Of a DNA stretch of 64,000 bases, positions 31,548-44,299 are shown one piece after another (position 1 is the first letter of the stretch; each line of letters starts with the position of its first letter). Under the pieces are notes generated by a model. The model saw only the letters and a list, made by a program, of their open reading frames with translations. It was not told where the DNA came from and ran no database searches. Where the stretch lies: contig JAKJXP020000151.1 in the NCBI GenBank assembly GCA_022225965.2, forward strand, positions 1-64,000. Direction: 5' to 3'. The DNA comes from Diatrype stigma (taxonomy: Eukaryota > Ascomycota > Sordariomycetes > Xylariales > Diatrypaceae). Both the position numbers and the translations under genes were made by a program.

Positions 31548-33328
31548 ATGACAACGAATATGGATCCAAATTATACACCGAGCCTCACAGAAAGTGGCGG
31601 CTCGCCCCCCAACGAGAAGGCACATATCCAGGATGACAAGGTTGAGCAGCTTGCTAAACTGCCCGACCCGGATGCCGGAAGGTCAGACGAAGAACGTGCG
31701 GCCATTGTAAGCATCAGCCCCCCTATTTACCCCCACGCCCCCTTGCCTCCCCCCATATGGAGCAAATGTGGTAGTTGGCAGTTGCGCTAATGCTACCGTT
31801 ACAGGACCGCAAGTTACTGCACAGAGTCGACATGTGGCTGATACCATGGCTCTCCCTCATGTAAGTCTGACACTTTACCTATATCTAGATCTAGATCTCT
31901 AACCAATAATCAACAGCTACCTCATGTCCTTCCTCGACCGGACCAACATCGGGAACGCCAGACTGGCGGGCATGGAGACCGACCTGGGCATGTCCGGGAG
32001 CGATTACAACGTATCCCTGTCCGTCTTTTTCATCGGCTACGCCATCTCGGAGCCCATCACGAACGCCTGCCTCAAGCGGACGACGCCCCGCGTCTTCTTC
32101 ACCGGCATCGTCGTCCTGTGGGGTCTCGTCATGACGCTCACGGGCCTCTGCAAGACCTACAGCGGCTTTCTCGCGGCACGGTGGTTCCTCGGCATGACTG
32201 AGGGTAAGTTCGTCCCTCTCTCATATTTTCCCCCCCTCCTTTCTTCACAACGAATATGAAGACTTCTTTCTCTAATCCCCCACGTCACAATAAACAGCCG
32301 GTCTATACCCGGGCGTCAACTTCTACCTCTCGTGCTGGTACAAGTCCTCCGAAGTCGGCCTCCGCTCGGCGGTGTTCTTCTCGGCCGCGGCGCTCGCCGG
32401 CTCGTTCGGCGGCCTGCTCGCGGCGGCCATCGCGCTCATGGACGGCGCCGGCGGCCTGCCGGGGTGGGCGTGGATCTTCGTGCTCGAGGGCCTCGCGACG
32501 ATCGCCGTGGGCGCTGTCTGCTGGTGGATGATCTTCGACTGGCCCGAGGACGCGCGGTTCCTGTCGGCCGACGACCGGGTCCGCATGCAGCGCCGCCTGA
32601 TCCTCGACAAGCAAGGGAGGACGGCCGAGGAGTTCGACCGGCGCCACATCCGCGCCGCGCTGCGGGACTGGAAGACCTACGCCTACATGTTCATCTACAT
32701 GGGCTGCCTCTGCCCCCTGTACGCCTTCTCCCTCTTCCTCCCCACCATCCTCCAGAGCATGGGCTACACGGGCACCAAGGCGCAGCTGTTCAGCGTCCCG
32801 CCCTACGCCGCCGGCGCCATCTTCACCGTGGTAGTGGGCTACTACTCGGACAAGACGAGGTGGCGCGGTTTCTGCAATTTCGGCACGGTCACCATCGGCA
32901 TTATCGGATTTATCCTCCTGATCGCCACCGAGAACCCGGGCGTGCAATACGCCGGCACGTTCCTCGGCGCCATGGGCATCTACCCGACGGTCTCGAACAC
33001 GCTGTCGTGGGTGGTCAACAACACCGAGGGCTCGCTCAAGCGCGCCTTCGTCATCGGCATGGTGGTCGGCTGGGGCAACCTCAACGGCGTCGTCTCGTCC
33101 AACATCTACCTTACGAGCGAGAAGCCGCGCTACTACACGGGCCACGCCGTCGTCCTCGGCTACCAGGTCGTCTGCCTGCTGGGCGGTTCCGTCCTCATGC
33201 ACGTCATGCTCCGGTTGGAGAACAACAAGCGCAAGGCCGGCAGGATGGACGCCCGGTGGGCGGCCAAGACCGAGAAGCAGAAGTACTTCAGCGGTGACCA
33301 GAGACCCGATTTCCAGTACACACTGTAA
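31548..33328 (+). CDS. MFS permease, anion:cation symporter (ACS/Dal5-Tna1) family (510 aa)
   Basis: Four exons: 31548-31706, 31805-31860, 31917-32203 and 32298-33328 (1533 nt). Introns of 98, 56 and 94 nt start GTAAGC or GTAAGT and end CAG. After a hydrophilic N-terminus (~53 residues), the first membrane segment carries the ACS signature YLMSFLDRTNIGNARL. Further marks are RVFFTGIVVLWGLVMTLTGL, GMTEAGLYPGVNFYLSCWYK (a loop strongly typical of this family) and the late membrane helices SWVVNNTEGSLKRAF and GYQVVCLLGG. Twelve membrane segments are expected. Known members import allantoate, nicotinate, pantothenate, biotin or tartrate; the substrate cannot be read from the sequence. It is convergent with the GST gene. 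Confidence 0.92.
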
Positions 33329-33957
33329 ACGGAACGGAAAGCATCATGTTAGAGACAATGGGGAAAAATAAAGATGGGAAGACACTTATACGATAATAAA
33401 GATACGATACGATGAATAAAGGTTTTTTTGGTTCCCGGGAATGATACATAGCATATACGATACAGCATACATGGAGGAGTTATGGCATTTCGATACATAA
33501 AGGCACCTGGATAAATACTCATTTAGATAAATACCTCGAATCTTGAAAATAGTACTCCTGATAGCTCATTCTTCCCTCAAATTAGCGAAGCTTCCCTCGT
33601 CCCTCGTCGCCCGCTAAATTTGTTTAATGTATACGGTGAAAATCACTTATGTGATTTATATTTAGGTTACATGGGAGGTGCAGGTATAAGGGCACGTCGG
33701 AAGCAGGTACAGGGGCAGACAGGTATAGGGACAGGCAGGTATAGGGGTAGGCAGGTACGGGCAGCGCTGTCGAGCAGGTATAGGGGTACATACAGAAGCA
33801 GGTATGGGCAACGTCGAGCAACTATAGGACAGTTAGCAAGCAGCTGTCAAGTAGGTATAGGGGCATATACGGTTACCCTTGCCTTCATTGGGTGCGTCTT
33901 TTGAATTATAGCAACCTTGTGGTAGTAGTATAGAGCGCCAATGAGATATGACTGGCT
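33329..33957. other. Convergent intergenic region with minisatellite
   Basis: 3' flanks of the ACS permease (plus) and GST (minus). The region from about 33676 to 33870 holds the minisatellite annotated separately; the rest is AT-rich and without a gene. Confidence 0.5.
33676..33872. repeat. Minisatellite of GCAGGTATAGGGGYA-like units
   Basis: At least seven imperfect units around GCAGGTATAGGGG occur (for example AGGTATAAGGGCA, AGGTATAGGGACAGGC, AGGTATAGGGGTAGGC, AGGTATAGGGGTACAT, AGGTATGGGCAACG, AGGTATAGGGGCATAT), partly spaced by GTCGAGCA. A frame through it gives only Gly/Arg/Tyr repeats and is not called as a gene. Confidence 0.75.
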
Positions 33958-34981
33958 TCATTGATCCAGATTAGCGTAGTCGGAGGGCACAGGTAGCACA
34001 TCGCCAGGCCACTGGTCTATCCACGATTTGATGGCCTGGCCACCAAACTTCCGTATCATCTTATAGGTGTCCTGGTTGTCGGGGTTCGAAACAGCCTCAT
34101 CACTAAACTGATACGGCACGGGGACCTGTAGCCCCTTGTGGAAGGCGGGCCGCTGCGCGAGCTTGTCGTGCCATGCTTTGACGTGTGGGTAGGCATTGAT
34201 GTCGATACCACCCCACTTCAAAGAGTGCGCAAAGATGAAGATGGCGATATCAGCCACCGTTAGGCGATCCCCGACAACATAAGGGGATGTGGACTGTATA
34301 AGAGATCTAAAGTTAAGCTCGAGACCATATCGTCAAAATAGGGATTTAAGGTGGGTGAATACACATACTAGCTGCTTGTCTAACACGTGATTCAGCCGGC
34401 GGCACTCGGAAGAGTAGCGCCAGATACCATGTGGCGCTGGTTCAGTAGCATAGCGGATGTAGTAGACAGCTTGCCCGATCATAGGGCCGTAGCCGGCGAG
34501 CTGCCACGAAAGCTGCAATGCCGAGGACGATCCATGTTAACTGGATACTTTACGGAACTGGGTTGAAGTAATGCTTGTTCACTTACCCAGGACAGCTGCG
34601 TCCAGTATTCGGGCGTGCCGAAGGGGTACGACAGCTTATGCGTCTTGTCGAACTCGTTGGCCATGTAGAGCAAGCAGGGACCGCTCTCAAAGACAGTGAC
34701 CGACGTGCCATCCCCCTTAACATGCACGATGGCAGGCATGCGGCCGTTCGGATTGATGGAGGAGGTATACCATTCGGCTTTGGTCTCGCCTCCAGCCAGG
34801 TCCAAGCAGACGTAGTTGTATGGGACACTGATGGATATTAGCTAAGTATGTATGAGTACTGAAAGAGAGGCACCTACCCAAGCTCCTCGGCGGCGATAGT
34901 GAGCTTGACCGGGTTCACAGAGGCGCTGCCGTAGATGTTCAAGCCCGGCTTGGGTGCTCTCTCAGGTGGGATTGCGGTCAT
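33958..34981 (-). CDS. Glutathione S-transferase, Ure2-like (274 aa)
   Basis: Four exons: 34981-34878, 34827-34587, 34512-34369 and 34293-33958 (825 nt). Introns of 50, 74 and 75 nt (GTAGGT, GTAAGT and GTATGT donors; CAG acceptors). The start is MTAIPPERAPKPG; upstream in-frame Met codons give a Ser-rich leader and are disfavoured. The thioredoxin-like N-terminal domain shows LNIYGSASVNPVKLTIAAEELG, VPYNYVCLDL, the conserved cis-Pro loop NPNGRMPAIV and the ESGPCLLYMAN motif (glutathione-binding Glu-Ser). The C-terminal domain has WQLAGYGPMIGQA, HVLDKQL, SPYVVGDRLTVADIAIF and the closing PHVKAWHDKLAQRP. Fungal Ure2-type GSTs act in xenobiotic detoxification and secondary metabolism. The start lies about 500 bp from the retroelement block that begins at 35483. 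Confidence 0.9.
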
Positions 34982-35482
34982 TCTGCTGGACTTGTGAAAG
35001 CTAGAGTATAATCTGTGCCTGACTTCACTTACTGAAGAACGTAATGCACTGTTCGGTTTGGATGGGGAACAAATTGATTCCAAAGGGAACCCTTACCGCT
35101 CTGTATGCGGATTAAATATGAGAACCCCCCCCCCCCCCCCAAATCTTAGAATGTAAGGGAGGGCAACGCTGCGCCAGCGGCTCGTTTGCTTGCTCTTAAG
35201 ATATGATTCTATCAACCAACATGATATTAAGAGATGCGGGGAGGAGATGCGGTTACACATGAAATCCCTGCTCATCTATCAATGTTATACCCAGTCGTTA
35301 TGTTGGGGAGTGTTGGAGAACCGCCGATGCATGGCTGTCTCGCTGGCCAAAGCCTGATCGGTGTGTACCTATCAACTGCGAGGCAGGGGCTATGTATGCA
35401 GTTAGTTGGAGCGTGTTCACTCGTCTGGCAACTGCATATTACGCAAGGCTATATGTTCTTTCGGTAGAGAAGTGTGTGGGAG
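34982..35482. promoter_or_regulatory. GST upstream region, ends at retroelement
   Basis: About 500 bp upstream of the GST start, ending at the left LTR at 35483. It includes a 16-base C run (35125-35140). No specific regulatory box was identified. Confidence 0.4.
35125..35140. repeat. Poly-C tract
   Basis: Sixteen consecutive C in the GST upstream region; length may be assembly-sensitive. Confidence 0.9.
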
Positions 35483-35645
35483 TGTCAGTTTTTGTGTAGG
35501 ATCAGAGTGCCAGGGCAACCTTTCGTATTAACAACAGTCTGAAACCTGACCTTCTAGGATTCCTAGGAAGCCCAGAAGCCGTACGGAGCTGTATTTATAC
35601 CCCTTACGAGCCCCTATAAGGGTTACGTAACGCCATACCCTAACA
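35483..35645. repeat. Left LTR of the non-autonomous element
   Basis: 163 bp, direct match to 45780-45942 with nine transitions; starts TGTCAG and ends TAACA. Confidence 0.88.
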
Positions 35646-35699
35646 GAGCCCCCCTTCTTCTAGGGTTTTGTCCCTAAAACCAAGGCGCCGGCATAGTTC

Positions 35700-36260
35700 A
35701 CGATATCCATTAACAGCCTTATCCGCCAGCTTTATCCATTAACTTTATCGCAACGATTTAGCCGCTTAATCGGTACGTTCTTTTTTCCATTCATTAATTC
35801 CATTTATTAATTTTATTTATTAATTTCATTTATTTGCTTTATTTAATAACTTTATTTATTAACTTTATTTATTAACTTTATTATAACGATTTAGCCGCTT
35901 AATTAATACGTTTTTTTCTTATTTATTAATAGCTTTATTCGTTTATTAATCTTTTTTAATAGCTTTATTTATTAATTTTATTATAACGATTTAGCCGCTT
36001 AATTAATACGCCTTTTTTTATTTATTAATTTTTTTATTTATTTCTTTTAATAACTTTATTTATTAGCTTTATTTATTAGCTTTATTTATTCGCTTTATTT
36101 ATTAACTTTACGTAATAGTTTTAATATATTCTTTTTATTTTAAAACAGTTTTTCTTTTTTTAAGGTTTTATTTTAAAACCAAAAACGCCGGCTATTATAA
36201 CGATTTAATAGCCATTAACTTTATTCGTTAACTTTATTTATTAATTAACTTTATCGTAAC
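35700..36260. repeat. AT-rich tandem repeats (ATAACGATTTAGCCGCTTAA type)
   Basis: A unit built from short TTTATTAACTTTATT steps and ending ATAACGATTTAGCCGCTTAA(T)TAATACG recurs near 35755, 35880 and 35980, with a shorter form near 36250. No coding content. Confidence 0.75.
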
Positions 36261-36343
36261 GATTTCGATACGTTTATGCTTATAACGGCATAATAACGCA
36301 TTCGTAACGATTATTATTTAATTCGGCCATTTTATATTTTCGA

Positions 36344-36583
36344 ATGCCATTTCATTATAGCGGCATAGCACGGGCCATTCCGCACCGCCCTTCCTCCTCC
36401 TATAACCCACCTTCGCTTATTCAGCACAACGGCACTACACCTAGTGGTGCATACGCCGTACGTTTGCGGCGCGAGGCCGGACCGGCCTCGCGCCACAACC
36501 TTTCTTTTGATTTAACAAATGGCTTTTGGCCTTCTTATAGCAAGAAGCGGGCAAAAACCGTTTTGGATACCTTTTGTATGTAA
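36344..36583 (+). other. Open frame in the element's GC-normal segment, product uncertain
   Basis: A 79-codon ATG-led frame (TTPSGAYAVRLRREAGPASR near its middle) lies in the only segment of the non-autonomous element with ordinary composition. It includes a perfect palindrome-like GCGCGAGGCCGG/CCGGCCTCGCGC. A heavily mutated copy of this DNA lies inverted at about 63600-63950. No domain recognised; it may simply be non-coding element DNA. Confidence 0.25.
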
Positions 36584-36691
36584 CCAGAAGAGCGATTTCG
36601 GTGCGAATTAATAGGTTTTTTTCCTCGACTTCGGTCTGAGGTTTCCTATTATGCTAGAACTAAACGTATACCGACATGGCCCTTTAGGCCG

Positions 36692-36916
36692 TGATACGGG
36701 GTCCGATAGGAACTCCATCGATAAGAAGATAGCTAGATAAATAAGAATAAGAAAAATACGTATTTCCTTTTAGCCGTTGGCTAGGTGGTCCGTATATAGG
36801 CCCATTAGGCCTATGGCCCATATGGGCTCTTTTTTTTTTCTTCATTTATAATAATTTCTTTATTATTCTTAATATTACAATTTCATTTTTTTTAAAACCT
36901 TATTAAGACCGCATTA
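36692..36916 (+). repeat. Left LTR of chromovirus A
   Basis: Starts TGATACGG, ends CCGCATTA; direct match to 44023-44248; preceded by GGCCG. Confidence 0.88.
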
Positions 36917-39900
36917 TATATAATAACATTTCCTTTATTTTAATTACAAATATCATTTCTTTTTTTTAAAAAAACCATCGTAATTTAATTAAATCGCATT
37001 ATAATTCATTAATTGTTATAAAAAAGGCAAGCATTAGCCAAATCCGGTAATAACCTTAATTATTTTCTTACATTTTCCTTATATAGTTTCGAAATTATAA
37101 CGAATTATTTCCGAAATTTTACGAAAATCGAATATTACGTACGAAATTTAAATAAATTCTTTTATTTAAATCCATCTTTTTATAAAAGCAATTACGACCG
37201 AATTAAAATACGTTTATTATTATTTTACAAACTTTCATTTCCGGATTTTAATTATTACGGTAACCGAATTTAAATACGTTGCTATAATTTCGTAAACGTT
37301 AAAAGAATTTAATCGATATGGATTTTAAATACGTATCGGAATTTCGCGAAAGTTTAATTTATTAAATTTAAATATATGGATTAATATTAAAGCCTTAAAA
37401 TTTCCTTTTGCGTTATATTTATAATATCGTAATTATTTATTTTATTTAATTATTATATATTGCTTTAATATAAATAAAATAATATAACGTCGAAAAAATC
37501 CGTTCGTTTCGAACCAAGCAATTAAAATCCAAGCAAAATATTAAATATCCTAGACAATATTTCATAAAATTTTCGCATAAACGACGATAACAATTACGTC
37601 CTTTCCGATAAAGAAAATATTCCACGATCGAAATTCGGCTTTCGGAAAATTTCGGAAAAATTGCCGAAAGCTAAAATTAAAGCTAACTTTAAAACGATAA
37701 GCGCGAATAAAAAGCCGATAATACTTTTAAAGTTCGGTTCGAATATTACGACCGTAAAATATTTTAATAATTGATTTAATTGATATTTATTTTATATAAT
37801 ATAAATTAATTAATTTATTAAAACTATATCCACTTAAGTGAAAAAAAAAATCGGCAAATTCGATAAAAAAATAAACTTTATTAATAAGAAATTCGAAAAA
37901 ATTATGTAACGTTTAAATATAAATAATTAACGTATATTAATTTTTAAATACGGCAATAACGAACAATTATGCCAAAATAATTAAGGTATTTTTTATAATG
38001 GTCGTTTATTTAATATAAAACATAAGTTAAGTCCATTTATAAATACCTTTTTTTTTCGCTTTATTAAGAAGCCTTAAGAAATACGGATTATTTAAAATAA
38101 AAATTTTTAAAATGCTTAATATAAGATTTATATTAAGATTTTATAAATTTAAGTATAAAAACATTAGGATTTTTAATTCTTTTAATAAAGATCTTAATAA
38201 TATTGGTATCGTTATTTTTAAAAATCTTATTATATTTATCGATGCATATTATTTTCGAAATTGCATTTAAAGTTTTTTAAAAGATGCATTTAATAAAGCT
38301 AATTACGAAAAATAATTATAAATTAGTTTTTAAATATTATTATCCGGAACCGTCGTTTTTTAGTAAAATAACGAATTATTGGAAAAATATTATTAAGCTT
38401 ATCGATATTAAGGCATTAAAAAAATGTTAAACGCATTAATAAATCGTTTTAAACCAAACGTAACTATGTTTATTAAGAAATTTATAACCTTTAGCTTTTA
38501 TATTTGCGAATTTGCGAAGAATTAATATGCATTAACGGCATACGTTAATAAGAAATTATAATGGATTCGCGTTATAAATATCTTAATTTAAAATAATTAT
38601 AATTAATACGATATAATAACGTAAATTTAATCGAATATATTTTTAAAGATTAAATAATTTTTATATGTTTTAATAATAATGGAAATACTTAATATATATA
38701 TGCTTTAAATTAAGCAAAATAAGGCTATTTTGTTATTATTTATTACGAATTTATATTCTTATATTGCGGCATAAACGTTAAATAAATACAAATCCTTATA
38801 ATTTTATATATATATAACTCGAAAAAAACGAAATATTAATATATTTCGTTTTTTCAAATTATTATTTTATTAATTAAATCGAAAGAATAATTGCATAAAT
38901 TATTTCGATTTTTACCGATTTCGATACGACAACCGACGCCGAAACGATCGATGCCGAGACGACCGACGCCAAAACGACCGACGCCGAAATAATAAATAAA
39001 ACGATTAAGGTAAAAATAAAAGTCGTTCTTAAAACGATCGACGCAATCGAAATAAAAAAAAGCCTCGAAATAATAAAAAGAAAAACGATTATAAAAATCG
39101 TCGAAGAAAATATTAATAAAAAAATCGTATTTATTTTGCAAACGAAGAAAAAGCTTAACGTTATTAATAAATAATAACGACGAAAATATAAACTCATAAT
39201 TTAATATTTCGGCTAATTTTTACAACGAAAAATTATATATCGTATTTAATTAAAATATAATTTATTAGCGTTATAAACGTTCTTTTTTTTAAAGCGAATA
39301 CGATAATTATATTAATATAAATGCATAATTATTATATTTAAGGCCGCAATTAAAGAAATAATTATATTAAGCATTATAAGTTTTAAGCGAAAATAATGCG
39401 ATTATTATTACGAATTATTTATATTACGAAATAAGCTTTTTCGATATATAAAGCATTATTTTCGAACGAAAACGGCATTTAATATAAAACCCCTCCTTTA
39501 AAATATAATTTTCCTTTTTATATTTAAAAAAAAGTATAATTAAAAAAGCACTTTTAATTGGCCTATATAATTTAATAATTTTATTTAGTTGTATTTATTT
39601 ACGAATTAAAACAAAAGCCAGCCTTAAAAAAAAATCGAAAGATTTATATTAATTTAAATTCTAATTACATCTTAATAAAAAGGTTATATTTATAAATATT
39701 AAAGCATTTTATAAAGAAATAATTAGAAAACGTTAAGGATATAAATAAAAAAAATATTAAAATAAACGAATAAACGACCTTCGAATATTACGCGCCTAGA
39801 ACTAATAAAAACGGCAATTTTATCTTAATAAAGTTCATTAAATTAAAATAAATAATCGATAACGAACTTAAGTTAAATGCATTAATTAATAATAATATAT

Positions 39901-40440
39901 TACATTTATATAAAGCCAATATATTTTACGACGATTTAAAGATTTCATTTCGAAACCTTAATAACTTTATAATAAATTTTAATATATTTATTCGTAAAAA
40001 TCCTTATACGTATAAAGTTATAAACAAATAAAAAACGACGATCTTGCTAAAATAAATAGCATATATAATAATTAATTATAAACCATTATTAAAAAATCGT
40101 AATTTTAATTTTATTATTACGTATTCCTAAGTTACGTATGTATTATTAAATATAAAAATACCTTAAATAATTATCGTTACGAATATTTCTAATAAAGCAA
40201 TTATTATTAATAAAAAACAATAAATAGAAACAATTAACGAAACTATAAATAATAACTATTACATCGAATTATAAAAAAAAACTAATAGCCCTTATAATAA
40301 CGGCATTAATTAGAACTTTAATAATAATAAAACATTTATATAATTCCATAATTTCATTTATAACGCTAATAAATATAAAATTCGAATTAAATTCGGCAAT
40401 AATCGTAATCGTTATAAATAACGTTTTAATACGTTATGAA

Positions 40441-40773
40441 TTGGACTTATTTAATCCGACATTTATAAGAACCATATTATGGAATATTTCAGCCGATTTT
40501 TCGTTTTTATTTGGCATAATATCGGATATTTTAATAATCGATAAAGTATTTAATATTATTACAAAATCGGATATTCTAAACGACGTTTTTAATTCATTTC
40601 TTATATTAAATATCGATAAGCCCAAATTACGAAAGATTTACTTTACCTTGGAAATACGAAAATTCATTAATATTTTTAAGATTATTACCGAAAAAGAAAT
40701 ATATTTATATGCCGAAAACATCGATTATGCAAATAAGCTTAAAAAATTAATTAAGAAATATCCGAAATTATAA
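40441..40773 (+). pseudogene. Chromovirus A pol fragment (protease/RT junction)
   Basis: A 110-codon frame that escaped stop-forming mutations. It contains NDVFNSFLILNIDKPKL and LKKLIKKYPKL, and lies just before the region where reverse transcriptase is expected. The assignment rests on its place in the element; no catalytic motif is visible. Confidence 0.5.
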
Positions 40774-40899
40774 ATAAACCAAAGCATTATTAAGATACCT
40801 AAAAAAACCAAATAAAAATACTTTTTATCGAAAGATAATAAAATGCCAATTTAATTAGCCGTTTTTATCTATTAAGCCATAAAAATTAAACGTTTTTAA

Positions 40900-43500
40900 A
40901 TAAAAAGTTTAACCTATTACATTCGTAAAAACGTTAAAAATGAATTATTAATCCGACATTTTTTGCCCATTTTATTTTCGTCGTTTGGAAATACGTTTAT
41001 GGGATTAAAAAGGAACGAATCGTAATCGATTTTTGTTTATTAAATAAAATCGCAATACCGAATAATTATTCTTTGCCATTTTAAACGGACGTAATATTTT
41101 TTATACATAAAGAATATTATATTTCGGTTATTAATGTAACGTTTTTTTATTAATTCGCAATATATCCTAATTATTAAAATCGTTTTATTATAATTAACCC
41201 ACGAAAAATGAAAAGATTTATAATCGCTTTAATGAGCTTTCGTAATTCCCCGGCTTATGCTTAACGTTTTATAAATAAACTTCTTTAATATTACTTAGGA
41301 TTTTATCGAGCCTTTATAAATAACATTATTATATTTTTTAATATAATTAATAATTATTTACGTTACTTCGAAAAAGTTTTCTAGTTATTCGTAAAAAAAG
41401 GAATTACGATTTCCTTAAAGAAATTTTTCGTTAGGTATTCTTTAATGGAATTTTTCGGTTTTCGTATAAACGCATTAGGAATATTTATAATAACGAAACG
41501 CCTCGAAGCATTTAAGAATCTTAAATTCTTTAAATAACTAAAAGCATTAAAGCAATACCTGGGCTTAAATGGATGTTTCCGGCATTTTCTTTTATATTAT
41601 ACTTAATATATAAAGCTATTATAAAAACGCAAAATAAGCTTGTTTACGTAATAAAAAAAAACCCGGCAAAATTGTAATTGGCAATATTAAGAAAAAATAA
41701 GCTTATATAAAATCAATTTTTTACGAGCCAATAAAAACAAAAAGAAAATCGTTCCGTATTATTTAAGAATTAATTTGCAATAAAACTATTTTATATTATT
41801 AAGACCTAAACTAAAAGCTATTTCTATAAATAAACGGCTCGTTTAAAAGAGATTTTGAAATTATGGTCTTTTATATAACTTCCGAATATACATGGGTTTT
41901 AAAGCAGGTTATATTTAAAGATAAGATTTAGCCGATTATATACTTAAGCCGCTATTTATTATTAACAAAAACCAAATACGGTTCATTTAAATTAAAGGTT
42001 GCTTATTTAATATGGATAACTAAAAAGCTTAAAATAATGATTTAATTAATAAAAAATTAATAATGGTTTTAATAAATCATTTAATTATAAAAAGCATCGT
42101 TAAATAAACGGCATTAAATATTACCGATATCGATAAAAAAATAAATAATTAATTAATTCCTTTATATACCTATTACAATATTAGTTATAAGTTTATTATT
42201 TGCCTAAACGATTAAATTTAATCCTTAATGCCTTAAGCCGTTTAAAAGCTATACCAAACATCGAGGATCCTTTAGATCCAAATAAAATCAAAAGGTTTAA
42301 TAAATTAACCGTTTTGAATATTATTTGGTTTATAAATAAAGCTTTTATAAATAACAAAATGAAAACAAAATTTATTAAAGGGTACGATTTAAATCCTCGA
42401 TATTCGAAGATTTTGGCAAATATACGTACGATTTGCGACGAAATCGTCGCAGGTTATTTTTTTAAGCCGGCTATTCATTTAAATTAATTAACGGCCTGAT
42501 TTATAATATCGATCGATAATACGAAAAGAATTCTACATATTCCGAAATTTATTTAAAGATATTTTCGAAATGGCTTACGATAATAAGTATTATTTCGATA
42601 TAAACCGGATATTAAAAAGATTAAATATAATAGTTATTAAAAACAAAACGAAATACGTTAAGAAATATATTAAGCATTATCCAATATATTAAATAAACCA
42701 AATTAACCGATAAAAGCTTTCCGATAATTACTAATTTATTCGTTTTAAAGATCCGTTATTAATAAAAACCATAACTATGGATTTTATCGTTGAATTATTT
42801 AAAATACCATTTAAAGAAATTTCTTAATAACTTAATGAATTAAAGGAATATTATAATATATATAACGCCTTAATAACGATATCGTATATAATTTTAAAAC
42901 GTATTACATTAATATCTAAAAATAAGCAATACATAATTAAAAATTAAATAATTGCCTTTATTAAGATGCTTTTATTTTTAAATTGGGATATTTTAAAAAG
43001 CATTATATGCAATTAAAACCAAAAATTTACGTTAAGATTCTAAAAAGAAATATAAAAAGCCCTAAAAACCAGGCTATTTATAATTACAGCCTATTATTCT
43101 TAAGAAAATGAATTATCGGAACGCAAAAATTAAACGACAAAAATTGCCATTTAATATTATTATTTTATATATTTAGAGTTTAATTGGGTAAATTTATTTT
43201 TCGCTTTATAATGAAACCTAAATAGCGCATATTTAAAGATTATTCAATTTATTTTTTACGAATAATTATTTGGATTTAAATTACCTGGATCCTTGGATAT
43301 ATTAACGAATAAGAATACGACGTCCTTTTTAAATATTCGCTTCTTAAAAAAACATATTCGAAAAAACGTTTAATTAATAATGGATTTTGTTATTATTAAA
43401 ACAAAAAAAGCTTATAATAATTAGCATTCGAAAATAAAATTCGTTAAAAACGATAAGGTATATTTAAAATTATACGACGGATATTACTTATTTAAAAAGC
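40900..43500 (+). pseudogene. Chromovirus A RT-RNase H-integrase remnant
   Basis: Many in-frame stops. Recognisable pieces, in order, are the RT thumb (YLGLNGCFRHF), RNase H (KTKYGSFKLKVAYL), and a NALSRL linker followed by the frame 42200-42487 (MPKRLNLILNALSRL...). Past this point only weak integrase similarity can be seen. Confidence 0.65.
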
Positions 43501-44022
43501 CTCTTAAAAATACTTTTAATAACAAATTAATCTTTAAAAAGTTAAAAAACGAATCGATCGATTAGTTTACGAATTGAACCTTTTTGTTAATTTCGGCATT
43601 TATTCGGTTATTTTTATAACCCATTTAAATGCTAAATAAAAAGAACAAGACCCTTTTAATCGATAAGCTTTTTCATTCGGATCCGTCGAAATAAATTAAG
43701 ATAGCAATAATAAGCAAAGCAACGTATATAAAATAAAAATTATCGTTAGCTATTAATTAAATCGTAAGAAAAACGGATTCGATTATTTAATTAAATGAAA
43801 GAATTATGGTTACGAAAATAATACATAAAAAATAAAACGACAATTACGTTATTCGAAGGAATTAATTAATAAATACTGGCAACGCAAAAGAAAACGACCT
43901 TTTTTTAAAAATTCCCGTTCCTAAAAAAAGTCGTCGCTTAAAAAAAGATATTTAGCCCGCATGTATTTTCTATATATTTACTTACTAAGGTTAATAAGAC
44001 TTTTCTTTTTGGCCCGGCATTT

Positions 44023-44248
44023 TAATACGGAATCCAATAAGAACTTCATCGATAAGGAAATAGCTAAATAAATAAAAATAAAAAAGATACGTATTTCCTC
44101 TTAACCGTTAGCTAGGTGGTCCGTACGTAAGCCCATTGGGCCTATGGCCTATATGGGCTCTCTTTTTTTCCTTTACTTATGATAGCTTCTTTATTATCCT
44201 TAATATTACAATTTCATTCTTTCTTAAAACCCCATTGGGACCGCATTA
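44023..44248 (+). repeat. Right LTR of chromovirus A
   Basis: Starts TAATACGG (G-to-A at the second base), ends CCGCATTA; followed by GGCCG. Confidence 0.88.
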
Positions 44249-44299
44249 GGCCGTTAACCGCATAATATTATATATATATATATATATAACGGCATAATA

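Larger units (their letters stand above)
36692..44248 (+). mobile_element. Ty3/Gypsy chromovirus A, RIP-degraded, with GGCCG duplication
   Basis: LTRs of about 225 bp (36692-36916 and 44023-44248) start TGATACGG/TAATACGG and end CCGCATTA, forming short inverted termini. A perfect 5-bp duplication GGCCG flanks them (36687-36691 and 44249-44253). Internal remnants read on the plus strand in gypsy order. A reverse-transcriptase thumb-like segment (LKALKQYLGLNGCFRHF, near 41530) is followed by an RNase H segment (YLSRYLLLTKTKYGSFKLKV, near 41940), then a NALSRL linker (near 42220) and an integrase region. Last comes a chromodomain-like stretch near 43776 (DYLIK-stop-KNYGYENNT). Almost every frame is interrupted by TAA or TAG. 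The element is dead. Confidence 0.88.

Noticed and set aside
32303..33297. Long alternative frames across the ACS permease (plus and minus)
   Set aside because: His/Arg/Gly-rich shadow translations; the called frame has MFS signatures and correct splice phase.
38854..39197. 95- and 107-codon minus-strand frames
   Set aside because: Phe/Tyr/Ile-rich translation of A/T-rich element DNA on the strand opposite the gypsy coding direction.
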